From Plantibacter auratus (GTDB taxonomy: Bacteria > Actinomycetota > Actinomycetes > Actinomycetales > Microbacteriaceae): 64,000 bases of DNA. Both the position numbers and the translations under genes were made by a program. The first letter of the stretch is position 1. Each line of letters opens with the position of its first letter. Positions 33,270 to 42,514 of the stretch are shown one piece after another. The DNA is taken from the NCBI RefSeq assembly GCF_050587365.1, contig NZ_JBOBFV010000002.1:124001-188000 (forward strand), written 5' to 3'. The notes beneath the pieces are model-generated. The model ran no database searches. It was not told the DNA's origin and was given only the letters and a program-made list of their open reading frames with translations.

Positions 33270-34826
33270 TCAACGCACGGTGCCGGAGCCCGGGTCCTCG
33301 GGACGGTCGGCTGCGAGCAGCTCCGCCTCGGTCGCGCCGCCGTAGCCCTCGGTCTCCGGGTCGCCGTGCAGGCCGCCCGAGACCGCGTACTCCTCCTCCG
33401 GTGACATGACGAGCCGGTGGCGACCCCAGACGGCGAAGGCGACCAGCATCACGACGTACACGACGACGATCGCGATGATCGCGGGGAGGAACGTCGGGTT
33501 GAGCAGGAAGCCGACGAAGATCAGCGCGGCGATGACGGCCGCGATGACCGCCCCCGGCACCCCCCACGGACTGCGGTAAGGCCGCTTGGCGTTCGGGAAC
33601 TTCTTCCGCAGCAGCAGGAACGCGATCATCTGCATGAGGTACGCGAGCACCGCACCCCAGACCGCGATGTTCAGCACGATCGCCCCGGCGACGCCGCCCG
33701 ATCCGCCGGCCGCGTCGACGATGAGCAACGCGATGAACCCGATGATCGCCCCGGCCACGAGGGCGACCCACGGCGTCTGCCGCTTGCCGGTGAGGGAGAG
33801 GAACCGCGGGTAGTACCCGGCGCGGGACAGCGAGTACATGTTGCGACCGTAGGCGAACATGATGCCCTGCAGCGAGGCGAGGAGCCCGATGAGGGCGAAG
33901 AGGGCGAGGACCGCCGCCGCACCGTCACCGACGATGGCCCGGAAGCCGTCGAGCAGGGGCTCCCCTGCCGTCCCGGTCGCCTCGGCACCGATCACGCCGG
34001 TGTTGAGGAAGAGGACGAGGAGGCCGGTCACGATGAGCGTGCCACGAGCCCAGAACCCGGCCTTCGGGATGTCGCGCACCGGGTTGTGGGACTCCTCCGC
34101 CGCGAGCGGCAGCTCCTCGATGCCGAGGAAGAACCACATCGCGAAGGGCAGGGCGAACAGGATCGGGAGGACGCCGTGCGGCAGGAACTCGGTCTGGCCC
34201 GCGTCGGGGGCGATGTCGAACAGGTTGGCCCAGGCGAACTGGCCGGAGAAGATCGCCATCGCGGAGAAGACGAGCAGGATGCCGATGGAGATGATCGAGA
34301 CGACGATCGCGAAGCGGAAGGAGATGCTCGCACCTGCGGAGTTCAGCGCGATGAACGCGACGTACAGGATCGCCCACCACACGGGCGACGGCATGGAGAA
34401 GCCGAGCAGCTCGCTCGTGATGGCGTCGGCGTAGGAGGCCGAGAAGTACACGATCACGGCCGTGGTCGCGACGTACTCGATGGTCTCCGCGAGGCCGGTC
34501 ACGAACCCGCCGAGTGGTCCCATCGCCGCTCTCGCGAAGGAGTAGGCCCCGCCGGTGTGCGGCATCGCCGCGGCCATCTCCCCGATCGAGAAGATCATGC
34601 CGTAGTACATCGCGACGAGGATGACGAAGGCGATGAGCATGCCGCCGAACCCGGCGAAGTCGATGCCGAAGTTCCAGCCGGAGAAGTCGCCGGAGATGAC
34701 CGCCGCGACGGCGAGGCCCCAGAGGCCCCACACCCCGGCGGACCGCTTCAGGCTGCGTTTCTCGAAGTACCCCTCGCCGGCCGCGGTGTAGGTCACCCCG
34801 GAGATCTTGCGCGTGTCGTCAGCCAT
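33270..34826 (-). CDS. eat: APC-family permease, ethanolamine-permease-like
   Basis: A 518-residue amino acid/polyamine/organocation permease with about 12 membrane segments. The start of the transport domain (GVWGLWGLAVAAVISGDFSGWNFGIDFAGFGG), then MPHTGGAYSFARAAMGPLGGF and FFLGIEELPLAAEESHNPVRDIPK, closely resembles the ethanolamine permease group. The last 50 residues are an acidic Gly/Glu-rich tail. It is divergent from a GS-like ligase and its pathway genes across 239 bp, supporting uptake of ethanolamine or another short amine for gamma-glutamylation. Confidence 0.85.
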   Translation of the reverse strand: MADDTRKISGVTYTAAGEGYFEKRSLKRSAGVWGLWGLAVAAVISGDFSGWNFGIDFAGFGGMLIAFVILVAMYYGMIFSIGEMAAAMPHTGGAYSFARAAMGPLGGFVTGLAETIEYVATTAVIVYFSASYADAITSELLGFSMPSPVWWAILYVAFIALNSAGASISFRFAIVVSIISIGILLVFSAMAIFSGQFAWANLFDIAPDAGQTEFLPHGVLPILFALPFAMWFFLGIEELPLAAEESHNPVRDIPKAGFWARGTLIVTGLLVLFLNTGVIGAEATGTAGEPLLDGFRAIVGDGAAAVLALFALIGLLASLQGIMFAYGRNMYSLSRAGYYPRFLSLTGKRQTPWVALVAGAIIGFIALLIVDAAGGSGGVAGAIVLNIAVWGAVLAYLMQMIAFLLLRKKFPNAKRPYRSPWGVPGAVIAAVIAALIFVGFLLNPTFLPAIIAIVVVYVVMLVAFAVWGRHRLVMSPEEEYAVSGGLHGDPETEGYGGATEAELLAADRPEDPGSGTVR

Positions 34827-35065
34827 CGATGCGTCCTGTCGCTCGGGTTGCGCGCTCGTCGGGCTCGCACAACGTCCTCAGATTCGGTTGGCCCGACTCT
34901 AGGACCTGCAATGGTCGCGTGTACATACCTTTGTGGGGAAATCCATCTCGGAAATGCTTCGATCCACTGGAGGCGTTGTGATGTAATGGTCGGGTTCACG
35001 ACCTTTCAGTTCTCCATCGAGGCAGAACGCCGACGACGGGTCCCCCGGATCAACGAGGAGCTGCC

Positions 35066-36433
35066 ATGCACCCACGCTCAGGAAACCTGACGCTCGAGGA
35101 GCTCACGACGGCCGTCGCCGCGCGCGAGATCGACACCGTGATCCTCGCGTTCACCGACATGCAGGGCCGACTCGTCGGCAAGCGCGTCTCGGCCCGCCTC
35201 TTCGTCGAGGACGTCGCCGAGCACGGGGCGGAGTGCTGCAACTACCTGCTCGCGGTCGACGTCGAGATGAACACCGTCGACGGCTACGCGATGTCGAGTT
35301 GGGAGCGCGGCTACGGCGACATGGCGATGATCCCCGACTTCTCAACCCTCCGCCTCGCGCCCTGGCTGCCGGGCACGGCCATCGTCACCGCCGACCTCCA
35401 GTGGCTCGACGACGCCCCGGTGGTCGCTTCGCCCCGTCAGATCCTCATCGCCCAGCTCGAACGGCTCGCCGAACGCGGCCTCGTCCCGTTCGTCGGCACG
35501 GAGCTCGAGTTCCTCGTCTTCGACGACACCTTCCGGGAGGCCTGGGCGAAGGACTACACGAAGCTGACCCCCGCCACCGACTACAACATCGACTACGCGA
35601 TCCTCGCGTCGACCCGCATGGAGCCGTTGCTGCGCGACATCCGCAACGCCATGGACGGTGCCGGCATGTACTGCGAGGGGGTCAAGGGCGAGTGCAACCT
35701 CGGGCAGCAGGAGATCGCGTTCCGCTACGACCACGCCCTCGTCACCTGCGACAACCACTCGATCTACAAGAACGGGGCGAAGGAGATCGCCGACGCCCAC
35801 GGCAAGAGCCTCACGTTCATGGCGAAGTTCGACGAGCGCGAGGGCAACAGCTGCCACATCCACATCAGCCTCCGCGGCGAGGACGGTTCGGCCGTGTTCG
35901 CGGACCCCGACGCGCCCGACGGCATGTCGAAGCTCTTCCGGCACTTCCTGGCCGGGCAGCTCGCCGCGATGCGCGAGCTGACGATGTTCTTCGCCCCGAA
36001 CATCAACTCCTACAAGCGCTACGTCGACGGCAGCTTCGCCCCGACGGCCGTCGCCTGGGGACACGACAACCGCACCTGTTCACTCCGGGTCGTCGGCCGG
36101 GGGCTCGGCATGCGCGTCGAGAACCGGGTGCCGGGCGGCGACGTCAACCAGTACCTCGCCGTCGCCGCGCTCATCGCCGCCGGACTGCACGGCATCGAGA
36201 ACGAACTGGAGCTCGAGGACCCGACCAGCGGCAACGCCTACACGGGCGGCGCGCCCCGCGTCCCGACGTCGCTCCGGGAGGCGGCCGAGCTCTTCTCGCA
36301 GTCGACGATCGCCCGCGAGGCCTTCGGCGCCGAGGTCGTGGACCACTACCTGAACTTCGCGAAGGTGGAACTCGCCGCCTTCGACGCCGCGGTGACGGAC
36401 TGGGAGCGGGTGCGCGGCTTTGAACGCCTCTGA
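35066..36433 (+). CDS. glutamine-synthetase-family gamma-glutamyl-amine ligase (GlnA4/PuuA-like)
   Basis: A 455-residue GS-type ligase. Metal and ATP motifs are present: FVGTELEFLVF, YCEGVKGECNLGQQEI, NSCHIHISL, NSYKRYVDGSFAPTAVAWGHDNRTCSLRVVG and ENRVPGGDVNQYLAVAALIAAG. The order of neighbours (gamma-glutamyl hydrolase, aldehyde dehydrogenase, SDR, GntR, divergent ethanolamine-like permease) indicates it joins glutamate to an amine rather than making glutamine. Streptomyces GlnA4 does this with ethanolamine. GAGGAG sits 5 nt before ATG 35066. Exact amine specificity is inferred. Confidence 0.87.
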   Translation: MHPRSGNLTLEELTTAVAAREIDTVILAFTDMQGRLVGKRVSARLFVEDVAEHGAECCNYLLAVDVEMNTVDGYAMSSWERGYGDMAMIPDFSTLRLAPWLPGTAIVTADLQWLDDAPVVASPRQILIAQLERLAERGLVPFVGTELEFLVFDDTFREAWAKDYTKLTPATDYNIDYAILASTRMEPLLRDIRNAMDGAGMYCEGVKGECNLGQQEIAFRYDHALVTCDNHSIYKNGAKEIADAHGKSLTFMAKFDEREGNSCHIHISLRGEDGSAVFADPDAPDGMSKLFRHFLAGQLAAMRELTMFFAPNINSYKRYVDGSFAPTAVAWGHDNRTCSLRVVGRGLGMRVENRVPGGDVNQYLAVAALIAAGLHGIENELELEDPTSGNAYTGGAPRVPTSLREAAELFSQSTIAREAFGAEVVDHYLNFAKVELAAFDAAVTDWERVRGFERL

Positions 36434-37262
36434 CCCGAACGTCTCAGCGACGGACCCGCCCGTCTCGAGCGCCCCGCTCATCGGCATCACGACCTACCTC
36501 GAACAGGCCCAGACCGGGGTGTGGGACGTCCCGGCGTCCTTCCTGCCGAAGGTGTACCTCGACGCCGTGACGGATGCGGGTGGGATCGCGGTCCTCCTCC
36601 CACCCCAGCCGGTCACCCGTGCCGTGGCCGCATCCGTGCTGGCGCGGCTCGACGGCCTCATCGTCTCGGGTGGCGCCGACGTCGACCCCGGCCTGTACGG
36701 GCAGGTCGCCCACCCGCGCACGGGTCGGCCACGGACCGACCGGGACGCCTGGGAGGAGGCGCTGCTCACGGCGGCGATCGACGCCGAGCTGCCGTTCCTC
36801 GGCATCTGCCGTGGCGCGCAACTGCTGAACGTCGCGCTCGGCGGGACGCTCGTCCAGCACCTCCCCGACCTCGTCGGCGACGACTCCTTCCAGCCCGGCG
36901 AGGGTGTCTTCGGGCCGAAGACCGTCGCGATCGACGCCGACTCGCGGCTGGCCGCGCTGCTCCGGCAGGACGACGACGAGCTCGACGTGCACGTCTACCA
37001 CCACCAGTCGATCGACCGCGTCGCCGACGGACTCGTCGTCACCGCCCGCACCGAGGAGGGCGTCATCGAGGCGGTCGAGCTGCCGACGGTCCCCTTCGGT
37101 CTCGCCGTGCAGTGGCACCCCGAGGAGGAGACGGCCGACCGGCGTCTCTTCGCCGGGCTCGTGGACGCCGCGCGTCGACACCGCGACGACGGGACCACCG
37201 CAGGACTCAGCACCAGCACCAGCACCACACCCGGCACCGAGAGCAGGAGCACCGCACTGTGA
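36420..37262 (+). CDS. gamma-glutamyl-gamma-aminobutyrate hydrolase family protein (PuuD-like)
   Basis: A 280-residue class I glutamine-amidotransferase-fold hydrolase. The nucleophile C130 lies in FLGICRGAQLLNVALGG and the His of the triad in AVQWHPEEE near residue 240. VSGGADVDP is the oxyanion region. It should release glutamate from a gamma-glutamyl intermediate late in the pathway. The only suitable start is TTG 36420, which overlaps the ligase gene by 14 nt; no in-frame ATG or GTG precedes the conserved SAPLIGITTY. The C-terminal 25 residues are a Ser/Thr-rich linker. Confidence 0.87.
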   Translation: MNASDPNVSATDPPVSSAPLIGITTYLEQAQTGVWDVPASFLPKVYLDAVTDAGGIAVLLPPQPVTRAVAASVLARLDGLIVSGGADVDPGLYGQVAHPRTGRPRTDRDAWEEALLTAAIDAELPFLGICRGAQLLNVALGGTLVQHLPDLVGDDSFQPGEGVFGPKTVAIDADSRLAALLRQDDDELDVHVYHHQSIDRVADGLVVTARTEEGVIEAVELPTVPFGLAVQWHPEEETADRRLFAGLVDAARRHRDDGTTAGLSTSTSTTPGTESRSTAL

Positions 37263-38623
37263 GCTACACGATCCTCAATCCGGCCAACGAACACGTCGTC
37301 ACGACCGTCGAGCACCTCGACCTCGCCGAGACGGACGCCGCCATCGCCCGCGCCGCCGTCGCCCAGCGGTCCTGGGCGGCCGTCAGCCCCGCCGACCGCG
37401 CCCAGGCGCTCCGCCGCTTCGCCGCATCGGTCGACGCCGACCGCGAGCACCTCGCGAGCCTCGAGGTCGTCAACTCGGGCCACCCCATCACCCAGGCGCG
37501 GTGGGAGGCCGGTCACGTCCGCGACGTGCTCGAGTACTACTCGGCGTCACCCGAACGGCTCTTCGGTCAGCAGATCCCCGTCGCCGGCGGCATCGACCTG
37601 ACCTTCCACGAACCGCTCGGCGTCGTCGGCATCATCACCCCGTGGAACTTCCCGATGACGATCGCCGCCTGGGGGTTCGCGCCGGCGCTCGCGGCGGGGA
37701 ACGCGGTGGTCCTGAAGCCCGCGGAGTGGACGCCGCTGACGAGCATCCGCCTCGGGGAACTCGCCCTCGAATCCGGCCTGCCCGAGGGCCTGTTCCAGGT
37801 GTTGCCTGGCCGCGGGTCGGTCGTCGGCGAGCGCTTCGTCACGAACGAGACCGTCCGGAAGGTCGTCTTCACCGGATCGACCGCCGTCGGCAAGCGCATC
37901 ATGGCCGGCGCGGCCGAGCAGGTGAAGCGGGTCACCCTCGAACTCGGCGGCAAGAGCGCCAACATCGTGTTCGCAGACGCCGACCTCGAACGCGCGGCCG
38001 CCGCCGCCCCCTACGGCGTCTTCGAGAACGCGGGCCAGGACTGCTGCGCCCGGAGCCGGATCCTCGTCCAACGGAGCGTCTACGAGCGGTTCATGGAGCT
38101 GTTGGAGCCGGCCGTGCAGAGTGTGGTCGTCGGCGATCCGAACGACGAAGCCACCGAGATGGGGCCACTCGTCTCCGCTCCGCACCTGGCCGCTGTGCGC
38201 TCGTACGTGCCCGAAGGCGCGCCGGTCGCCTTCACCGGGAGCGCCCCGGACGGCCCGGGGTACTGGTTCGCGCCGACCGTGCTGACGCCCGGCCGCGACG
38301 ACCGCACCGTCCGGGAGGAGATCTTCGGTCCCGTCGTCGCCGTCCTGCCCTTCGAGGACGAGGCCGACGCCCTCACCCTCGCGAACGACACGGAGTACGG
38401 CCTCTCCGGCTCGATCTGGACCCGCGACATCGGCCGTGCGATGCGGGCCGCTCGAGCGGTGGAGTCGGGCAACCTGTCCGTCAACTCCCACTCCTCCGTC
38501 CGCTACTCCACCCCCTTCGGCGGGTTCAAGCAGTCGGGTCTCGGGCGCGAGCTCGGTCCCGACGCGCCGCTCGCCTTCACCGAGACGAAGAACGTCTTCC
38601 TCGCCGTCGACCCCGGTCCCTGA
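37259..38623 (+). CDS. NAD(P)-dependent aldehyde dehydrogenase
   Basis: A 454-residue aldehyde dehydrogenase. Conserved residues are N130 (TPWNFP), LKPAEWTP, FTGSTAVGKRI, general base E228 (LELGGK) and nucleophile C262 (NAGQDCCAR). The end FGGFKQSGLGRELG is intact. In this pathway it would oxidise the gamma-glutamyl aldehyde. GTG 37259 overlaps the hydrolase stop as GTGA. Its own stop codon and final Gly-Pro are supplied by a dispersed repeat copy, so the C-terminus may have been trimmed or replaced by repeat insertion. Confidence 0.92.
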   Translation: MSYTILNPANEHVVTTVEHLDLAETDAAIARAAVAQRSWAAVSPADRAQALRRFAASVDADREHLASLEVVNSGHPITQARWEAGHVRDVLEYYSASPERLFGQQIPVAGGIDLTFHEPLGVVGIITPWNFPMTIAAWGFAPALAAGNAVVLKPAEWTPLTSIRLGELALESGLPEGLFQVLPGRGSVVGERFVTNETVRKVVFTGSTAVGKRIMAGAAEQVKRVTLELGGKSANIVFADADLERAAAAAPYGVFENAGQDCCARSRILVQRSVYERFMELLEPAVQSVVVGDPNDEATEMGPLVSAPHLAAVRSYVPEGAPVAFTGSAPDGPGYWFAPTVLTPGRDDRTVREEIFGPVVAVLPFEDEADALTLANDTEYGLSGSIWTRDIGRAMRAARAVESGNLSVNSHSSVRYSTPFGGFKQSGLGRELGPDAPLAFTETKNVFLAVDPGP

Positions 38624-38637
38624 GCTTGTCGAAGGGC
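38615..38637 (+). repeat. dispersed 23-bp repeat, copy 5 (contains the aldehyde dehydrogenase stop)
   Basis: A full copy (core CCCTGAGCTTGTCGAAGGG). The TGA at 38621-38623 inside it ends the aldehyde dehydrogenase frame. Confidence 0.88.
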
Positions 38638-38666
38638 CGCACCACCCCGGATCCGAGCACCACCCC

Positions 38667-38689
38667 GGAACCTGAGCTTGTCGAAGGGC
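38667..38689 (+). repeat. dispersed 23-bp repeat, copy 6
   Basis: A direct repeat of copy 5, 52 bases further on, differing only in the first few bases (GGAACCTGAGC). It lies just upstream of the SDR start. Confidence 0.82.
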
Positions 38690-38712
38690 GGGGCAGAGAG
38701 AAAGAGCACCAC

Positions 38713-39501
38713 ATGACCATCACCCCCATCGACCTCACCCAGCGGCTCGCCGGGAAGGTCGCCGTGATCACCGGCGGCGCGAGCGGCATCGGCCTCGCCA
38801 CCGCGAAGCGCTTCGCTGCTGAAGGCGCGACCGTCGTCATCGGCGACCTCGACCCCACGACCGGCCAGGCGGCGGCCGAGCTCGTCGGTGGGCTCTTCGT
38901 CCAGGTCGACGTGACCGACCAGGCGCAGGTCGACCACCTGTTCGACACCGCGGCCGAGACCTACGGCTCGGTCGACATCGCCTTCAACAACGCCGGCATC
39001 TCCCCACCCGACGACGACTCGATCGAGACGACCGAGCTCCCGGCCTGGGAGCGGGTGCAGGACGTGAACCTCAAGTCGGTCTACCTGTGCTCGCGCGCCG
39101 CCATCCGCCACATGGTGCGGCAGGGGAAGGGCTCGATCATCAACACGGCGTCGTTCGTCGCCGTCCTCGGTTCGGCCACCTCGCAGATCTCGTACACGGC
39201 GTCCAAGGGCGGAGTGCTCGCGATGAGCCGCGAGCTCGGCGTGCAGTTCGCGCGGCAGGGCATCCGCGTCAACGCCCTCTGCCCGGGTCCCGTCAACACC
39301 GCGCTGCTGCAGGAGCTCTTCGCGAAGGATCCGGTGCGCGCGCAGCGGCGACTCGTGCACATCCCCATCGGTCGGTTCGCGGAGCCCGAGGAGTTGGCCG
39401 CCTCCGTCGCCTTCCTCGCGAGCGACGACTCGTCCTTCATCACCGGGTCGACGTTCCTCGTCGACGGTGGCATCTCCTCCGCCTACGTGACACCGGAATG
39501 A
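38713..39501 (+). CDS. SDR-family oxidoreductase of the gamma-glutamylation cluster
   Basis: A 262-residue classical short-chain dehydrogenase (FabG-like). Cofactor motif TGGASGIG is at 20-27, DL at the adenine-binding turn suggests NAD, NNAG follows, and the active site is S in NTASF with YTASKGG. C-terminal ITGSTFLVDGG is typical. In the cluster it may oxidise the gamma-glutamyl alcohol to the aldehyde, the step missing between ligase and aldehyde dehydrogenase; this role is inferred. It starts 24 bases after a dispersed repeat copy. Confidence 0.88.
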   Translation: MTITPIDLTQRLAGKVAVITGGASGIGLATAKRFAAEGATVVIGDLDPTTGQAAAELVGGLFVQVDVTDQAQVDHLFDTAAETYGSVDIAFNNAGISPPDDDSIETTELPAWERVQDVNLKSVYLCSRAAIRHMVRQGKGSIINTASFVAVLGSATSQISYTASKGGVLAMSRELGVQFARQGIRVNALCPGPVNTALLQELFAKDPVRAQRRLVHIPIGRFAEPEELAASVAFLASDDSSFITGSTFLVDGGISSAYVTPE

Positions 39502-39554
39502 GCTGACGACATGCCCGGGCTGGGGACGCGACCCCGGGGAAATAGACTGATCCG

Positions 39555-40319
<765 letters not shown>

Positions 40320-40345
40320 GCGCCTGTCGCGGCGCGGACATGGAA

Positions 40346-40377
40346 CGACCTCCCGGCGACGAGTCGCGAGGAGGTCG
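40346..40377. terminator. hairpin between gntR and the 40-aa gene
   Basis: Outer 8-bp stem 40346-40353 with 40370-40377 and inner stem GCGAC/GTCGC inside it. It lies between convergent stops at 40319 and 40410 and may serve both. Confidence 0.6.
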
Positions 40378-40409
40378 GATGCGCCGGCCGGGCCGGCGGG
40401 TGCGAGGTC

Positions 40410-40532
40410 CTAGAAGGACTTCGGGTAGGTGCGGGCCGGGATGGCACGGTAGCCGTCGCGCTTGACGACGACGACCGATCCGACGGCTGCACTCGCAGCG
40501 AGGAGGGCGATGATGCCGAGATAGATGGTCAT
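40410..40532 (-). CDS. 40-aa membrane miniprotein
   Basis: A short frame, ATG 40532 to TAG 40410, with high third-position GC. It encodes one hydrophobic helix (MTIYLGIIALLAASAAVGSV) followed by VVVKRDGYRAIPARTYPKSF. The layout is that of a single-pass small membrane protein with a basic cytoplasmic or external tail. It is divergent from the LysR gene across 71 bp containing the repeated GCTAC operator, so the two may be co-regulated. No known family comes to mind. Confidence 0.55.
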   Translation of the reverse strand: MTIYLGIIALLAASAAVGSVVVVKRDGYRAIPARTYPKSF

Positions 40533-40582
40533 GGTTCTATGAAACGCCTGTCAGCCGTGAAGCACAAGCGAACAATACTGAC

Positions 40583-40603
40583 GCTACTCGGTAGCATCGC
40601 TAC
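40583..40603. promoter_or_regulatory. alternating GCTAC/GTAGC operator at the lysR promoter
   Basis: GCTAC (40583-40587), GTAGC (40591-40595) and GCTAC (40599-40603) are spaced by three bases each, making two overlapping palindromes. The lysR -10 TAGCAT (40592-40597) lies inside the array. The site ends at the base before the lysR ATG, so binding would repress lysR directly. Confidence 0.65.
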
Positions 40604-41554
40604 ATGGATGTCCGCCGACTCGACCTGCTTCGCGAACTCGCCGAGCGCGGCACGGTGCACGCCGTCGCCGAGGCCACGCATCGGACCCCGTCCGCGGTCT
40701 CCCAACAACTCAAGGTCCTCGAGCGCGAGGCCGGCCTGCCGCTCACCGAACGGCGTGGTCGCGGCCTCGTCCTCACCGACGCCGGCCGGGCTCTCGCGGC
40801 CAGCGCCACGGACGTCGCCGTCGCGATCGAGCGGGCGACGAGCGTGTGGGACGAGTACCGCAACCGTCCGATCGGCACCGTCACGGTCGCGACCTTCCCC
40901 ACCTTCGGGCAGATGGTCGTACCCGCCGTGCTCCGCACGCTCGAAGCGGTACCCGGCCTGCGGGTCGTCGTGAGCGACCGAGACCCCGACCTCGAGGACT
41001 TCCCCGACCTGGCGGCCGACTTCGACATCGTCATCGCGCAGGCGATCAGCGGCGAGCGCAACTGGGTCCGTCGCGGTCTCCGCATCACGCAGCTGCTCTC
41101 GGAGCCGCTCGACGTCGTGCTGCCGGTCGGGCATCGCCTCAGCGGCCAGACCGTCCTGACCCCGGCGGACCTCGCGGACGAGTCCTGGATCGGCGTGCCG
41201 GTCGGCTATCCGCTCGACCGCCTGCTCCGCAGCATCGAGGCCGAATCGGGCGGCGAGCTCCGAGTGGTGCAGCGGGTGAGCGACAACCGCATCGCCGAGG
41301 CGATGGTCGCGGCGGGGCTCGGTATCGGCCTCCTCCCGCGATACACGGCCAGCGGTCCGGAGCGCGGCATCGTCCTCCGTCCGCTCGCGGGGCTCGACGC
41401 GACGCGTCGGATCGTCGCGCTGTCGCGTCCCGACCGCGCCGAACGGCTGGCGGTGCGGACCGTCCTCGACGCGATCCGCGTGGAGGCGCAGTCGGTCGCC
41501 GCTTCGCACACCGCGCCGGAGCCCGAGGAACTCACCACGCCCCGCTGGGTGTGA
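40604..41554 (+). CDS. LysR-family transcriptional regulator
   Basis: A 316-residue regulator. The N-terminal winged HTH (residues 1-60) has LDLLRELAERGTVHAVAEATHRTPSAVSQQLKVLEREAGLPLTERRGRG. The effector domain starts at PIGTVTVATFPTFGQ and has the two-lobed periplasmic-binding-like plan ending about residue 290. ATG 40604 follows TAGCAT by six bases, a leaderless start. The divergent 40-aa gene is its only immediate candidate target. Effector unknown. Confidence 0.88.
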   Translation: MDVRRLDLLRELAERGTVHAVAEATHRTPSAVSQQLKVLEREAGLPLTERRGRGLVLTDAGRALAASATDVAVAIERATSVWDEYRNRPIGTVTVATFPTFGQMVVPAVLRTLEAVPGLRVVVSDRDPDLEDFPDLAADFDIVIAQAISGERNWVRRGLRITQLLSEPLDVVLPVGHRLSGQTVLTPADLADESWIGVPVGYPLDRLLRSIEAESGGELRVVQRVSDNRIAEAMVAAGLGIGLLPRYTASGPERGIVLRPLAGLDATRRIVALSRPDRAERLAVRTVLDAIRVEAQSVAASHTAPEPEELTTPRWV

Positions 41555-41636
41555 GCGGGACCGTTCGCAGGAGTCCGTCGGTGCGCCGGTGGCGGCGACG
41601 ACGGACACACCGCAAGAGTCCTGAGAACGGTCCCGC
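41555..41636. terminator. long hairpin between lysR and dedA
   Basis: An outer 12-bp stem pairs 41555-41566 with 41625-41636. An inner 8-bp arm (GTCCGTCG with CGACGGAC) is nested. The convergent genes end on either side, so it likely terminates both. Confidence 0.7.
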
Positions 41637-41644
41637 GGCGCCGG

Positions 41645-42343
41645 TCAGCCCTCGGCCCGACCGGCGCCGCTGCGCTCCCGGCGGTACCGCTGCACGCCGC
41701 GCCAGACCGCGACGCCGACGGCGATCACGACGCCTGCGATGACCACCTTCTGCAGGATGCCCGCGTACTCCTCGACGATGTGCCACTGCTCGCCCAGGAA
41801 GAACCCGGCGAGCACGAAGATGGTGTTCCAGATGGCGCTGCCCGCGAAGGTGAGCAGGGTGAACCGCAGGACCGGCATGCGTTCGACGCCGGCGGGTACC
41901 GAGATGAGGCTCCGGAAGATCGGGAGCATCCGCCCGAAGAACACCGCCTTCGAGCCGTACTTCTGGAACCAGGCCTCGACGCGGTCGACGTCCTCGACGT
42001 GGACGAGCGGGACCCGCTCAGCGAGGCGGCGCATGCGGTCACGTCCGAGGACGGCGCCGATCGCGTAGAGGGCCAGCGCACCGATCACGGAACCGGCCGT
42101 CGTCCAGATGAGGACCTCGACGAGACCGAGCTTGCCCTGACTGGCGGCGAATCCGGCGAGCGGCAGGATGATCTCGCTCGGCAACGGCGGGAAGAGGTTC
42201 TCGAGGGCGATGGCGAGCCCGGCTCCCGGACCACCCAACGTCTCCATGAGGTCGACCGCCCAGTCGGCGACTCCTCCGAGGGCACTGTCCCCTCCGGTCG
42301 AGGCTGCGGACAGGCTGAACGTGGCGGCGGTGGACGTCGTCAT
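41645..42343 (-). CDS. DedA-family membrane protein
   Basis: A 232-residue DedA protein. The family core is clear: LENLFPPLPSEIILPLAGF, GSVIGALALYAIGAVLGRDRM, and KAVFFGRMLPIFRSLISVPAGVERMPVLRFTLLTFAGSAIWNTIFVLAGFFLG, including the FxGR...R...PAG residues needed for activity. DedA proteins are thought to flip lipids or carry undecaprenyl phosphate across the membrane. Start ATG 42343 has TAGCGT seven bases upstream; the GTG 21 nt earlier is less likely. Confidence 0.92.
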   Translation of the reverse strand: MTTSTAATFSLSAASTGGDSALGGVADWAVDLMETLGGPGAGLAIALENLFPPLPSEIILPLAGFAASQGKLGLVEVLIWTTAGSVIGALALYAIGAVLGRDRMRRLAERVPLVHVEDVDRVEAWFQKYGSKAVFFGRMLPIFRSLISVPAGVERMPVLRFTLLTFAGSAIWNTIFVLAGFFLGEQWHIVEEYAGILQKVVIAGVVIAVGVAVWRGVQRYRRERSGAGRAEG

Positions 42344-42427
42344 ACCCTCGACGCTACGCGACACCCGCTCGCCATCCCTGGGAACCTCCGCTCAATCCCC
42401 CACCCGTCGGCTCCACCGAACCGGTCG

Positions 42428-42493
42428 TTTCTCAGGACCTCTCCGGCATGGCGACCCTCCCCCGGGGCGACACGCCGGAGGTCTCCTGAGAAA
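42428..42493. promoter_or_regulatory. imperfect 20-bp inverted repeat upstream of exonuclease III
   Basis: TTTCTCAGGA (42428-42437) pairs with TCCTGAGAAA (42484-42493), and a 5-bp inner arm continues the stem. It occupies the divergent region between dedA and xth and ends 21 bases before the xth start. Confidence 0.55.
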
Positions 42494-42514
42494 GGAAACC
42501 GATAGCGTTGGGGC

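Noticed and set aside
35066..38623. Classical Puu putrescine pathway
   Set aside because: The ligase, hydrolase and aldehyde dehydrogenase match, but there is no PuuB-type FAD oxidase. The permease resembles the ethanolamine group and an SDR is present instead. Polyamine use cannot be fully excluded.
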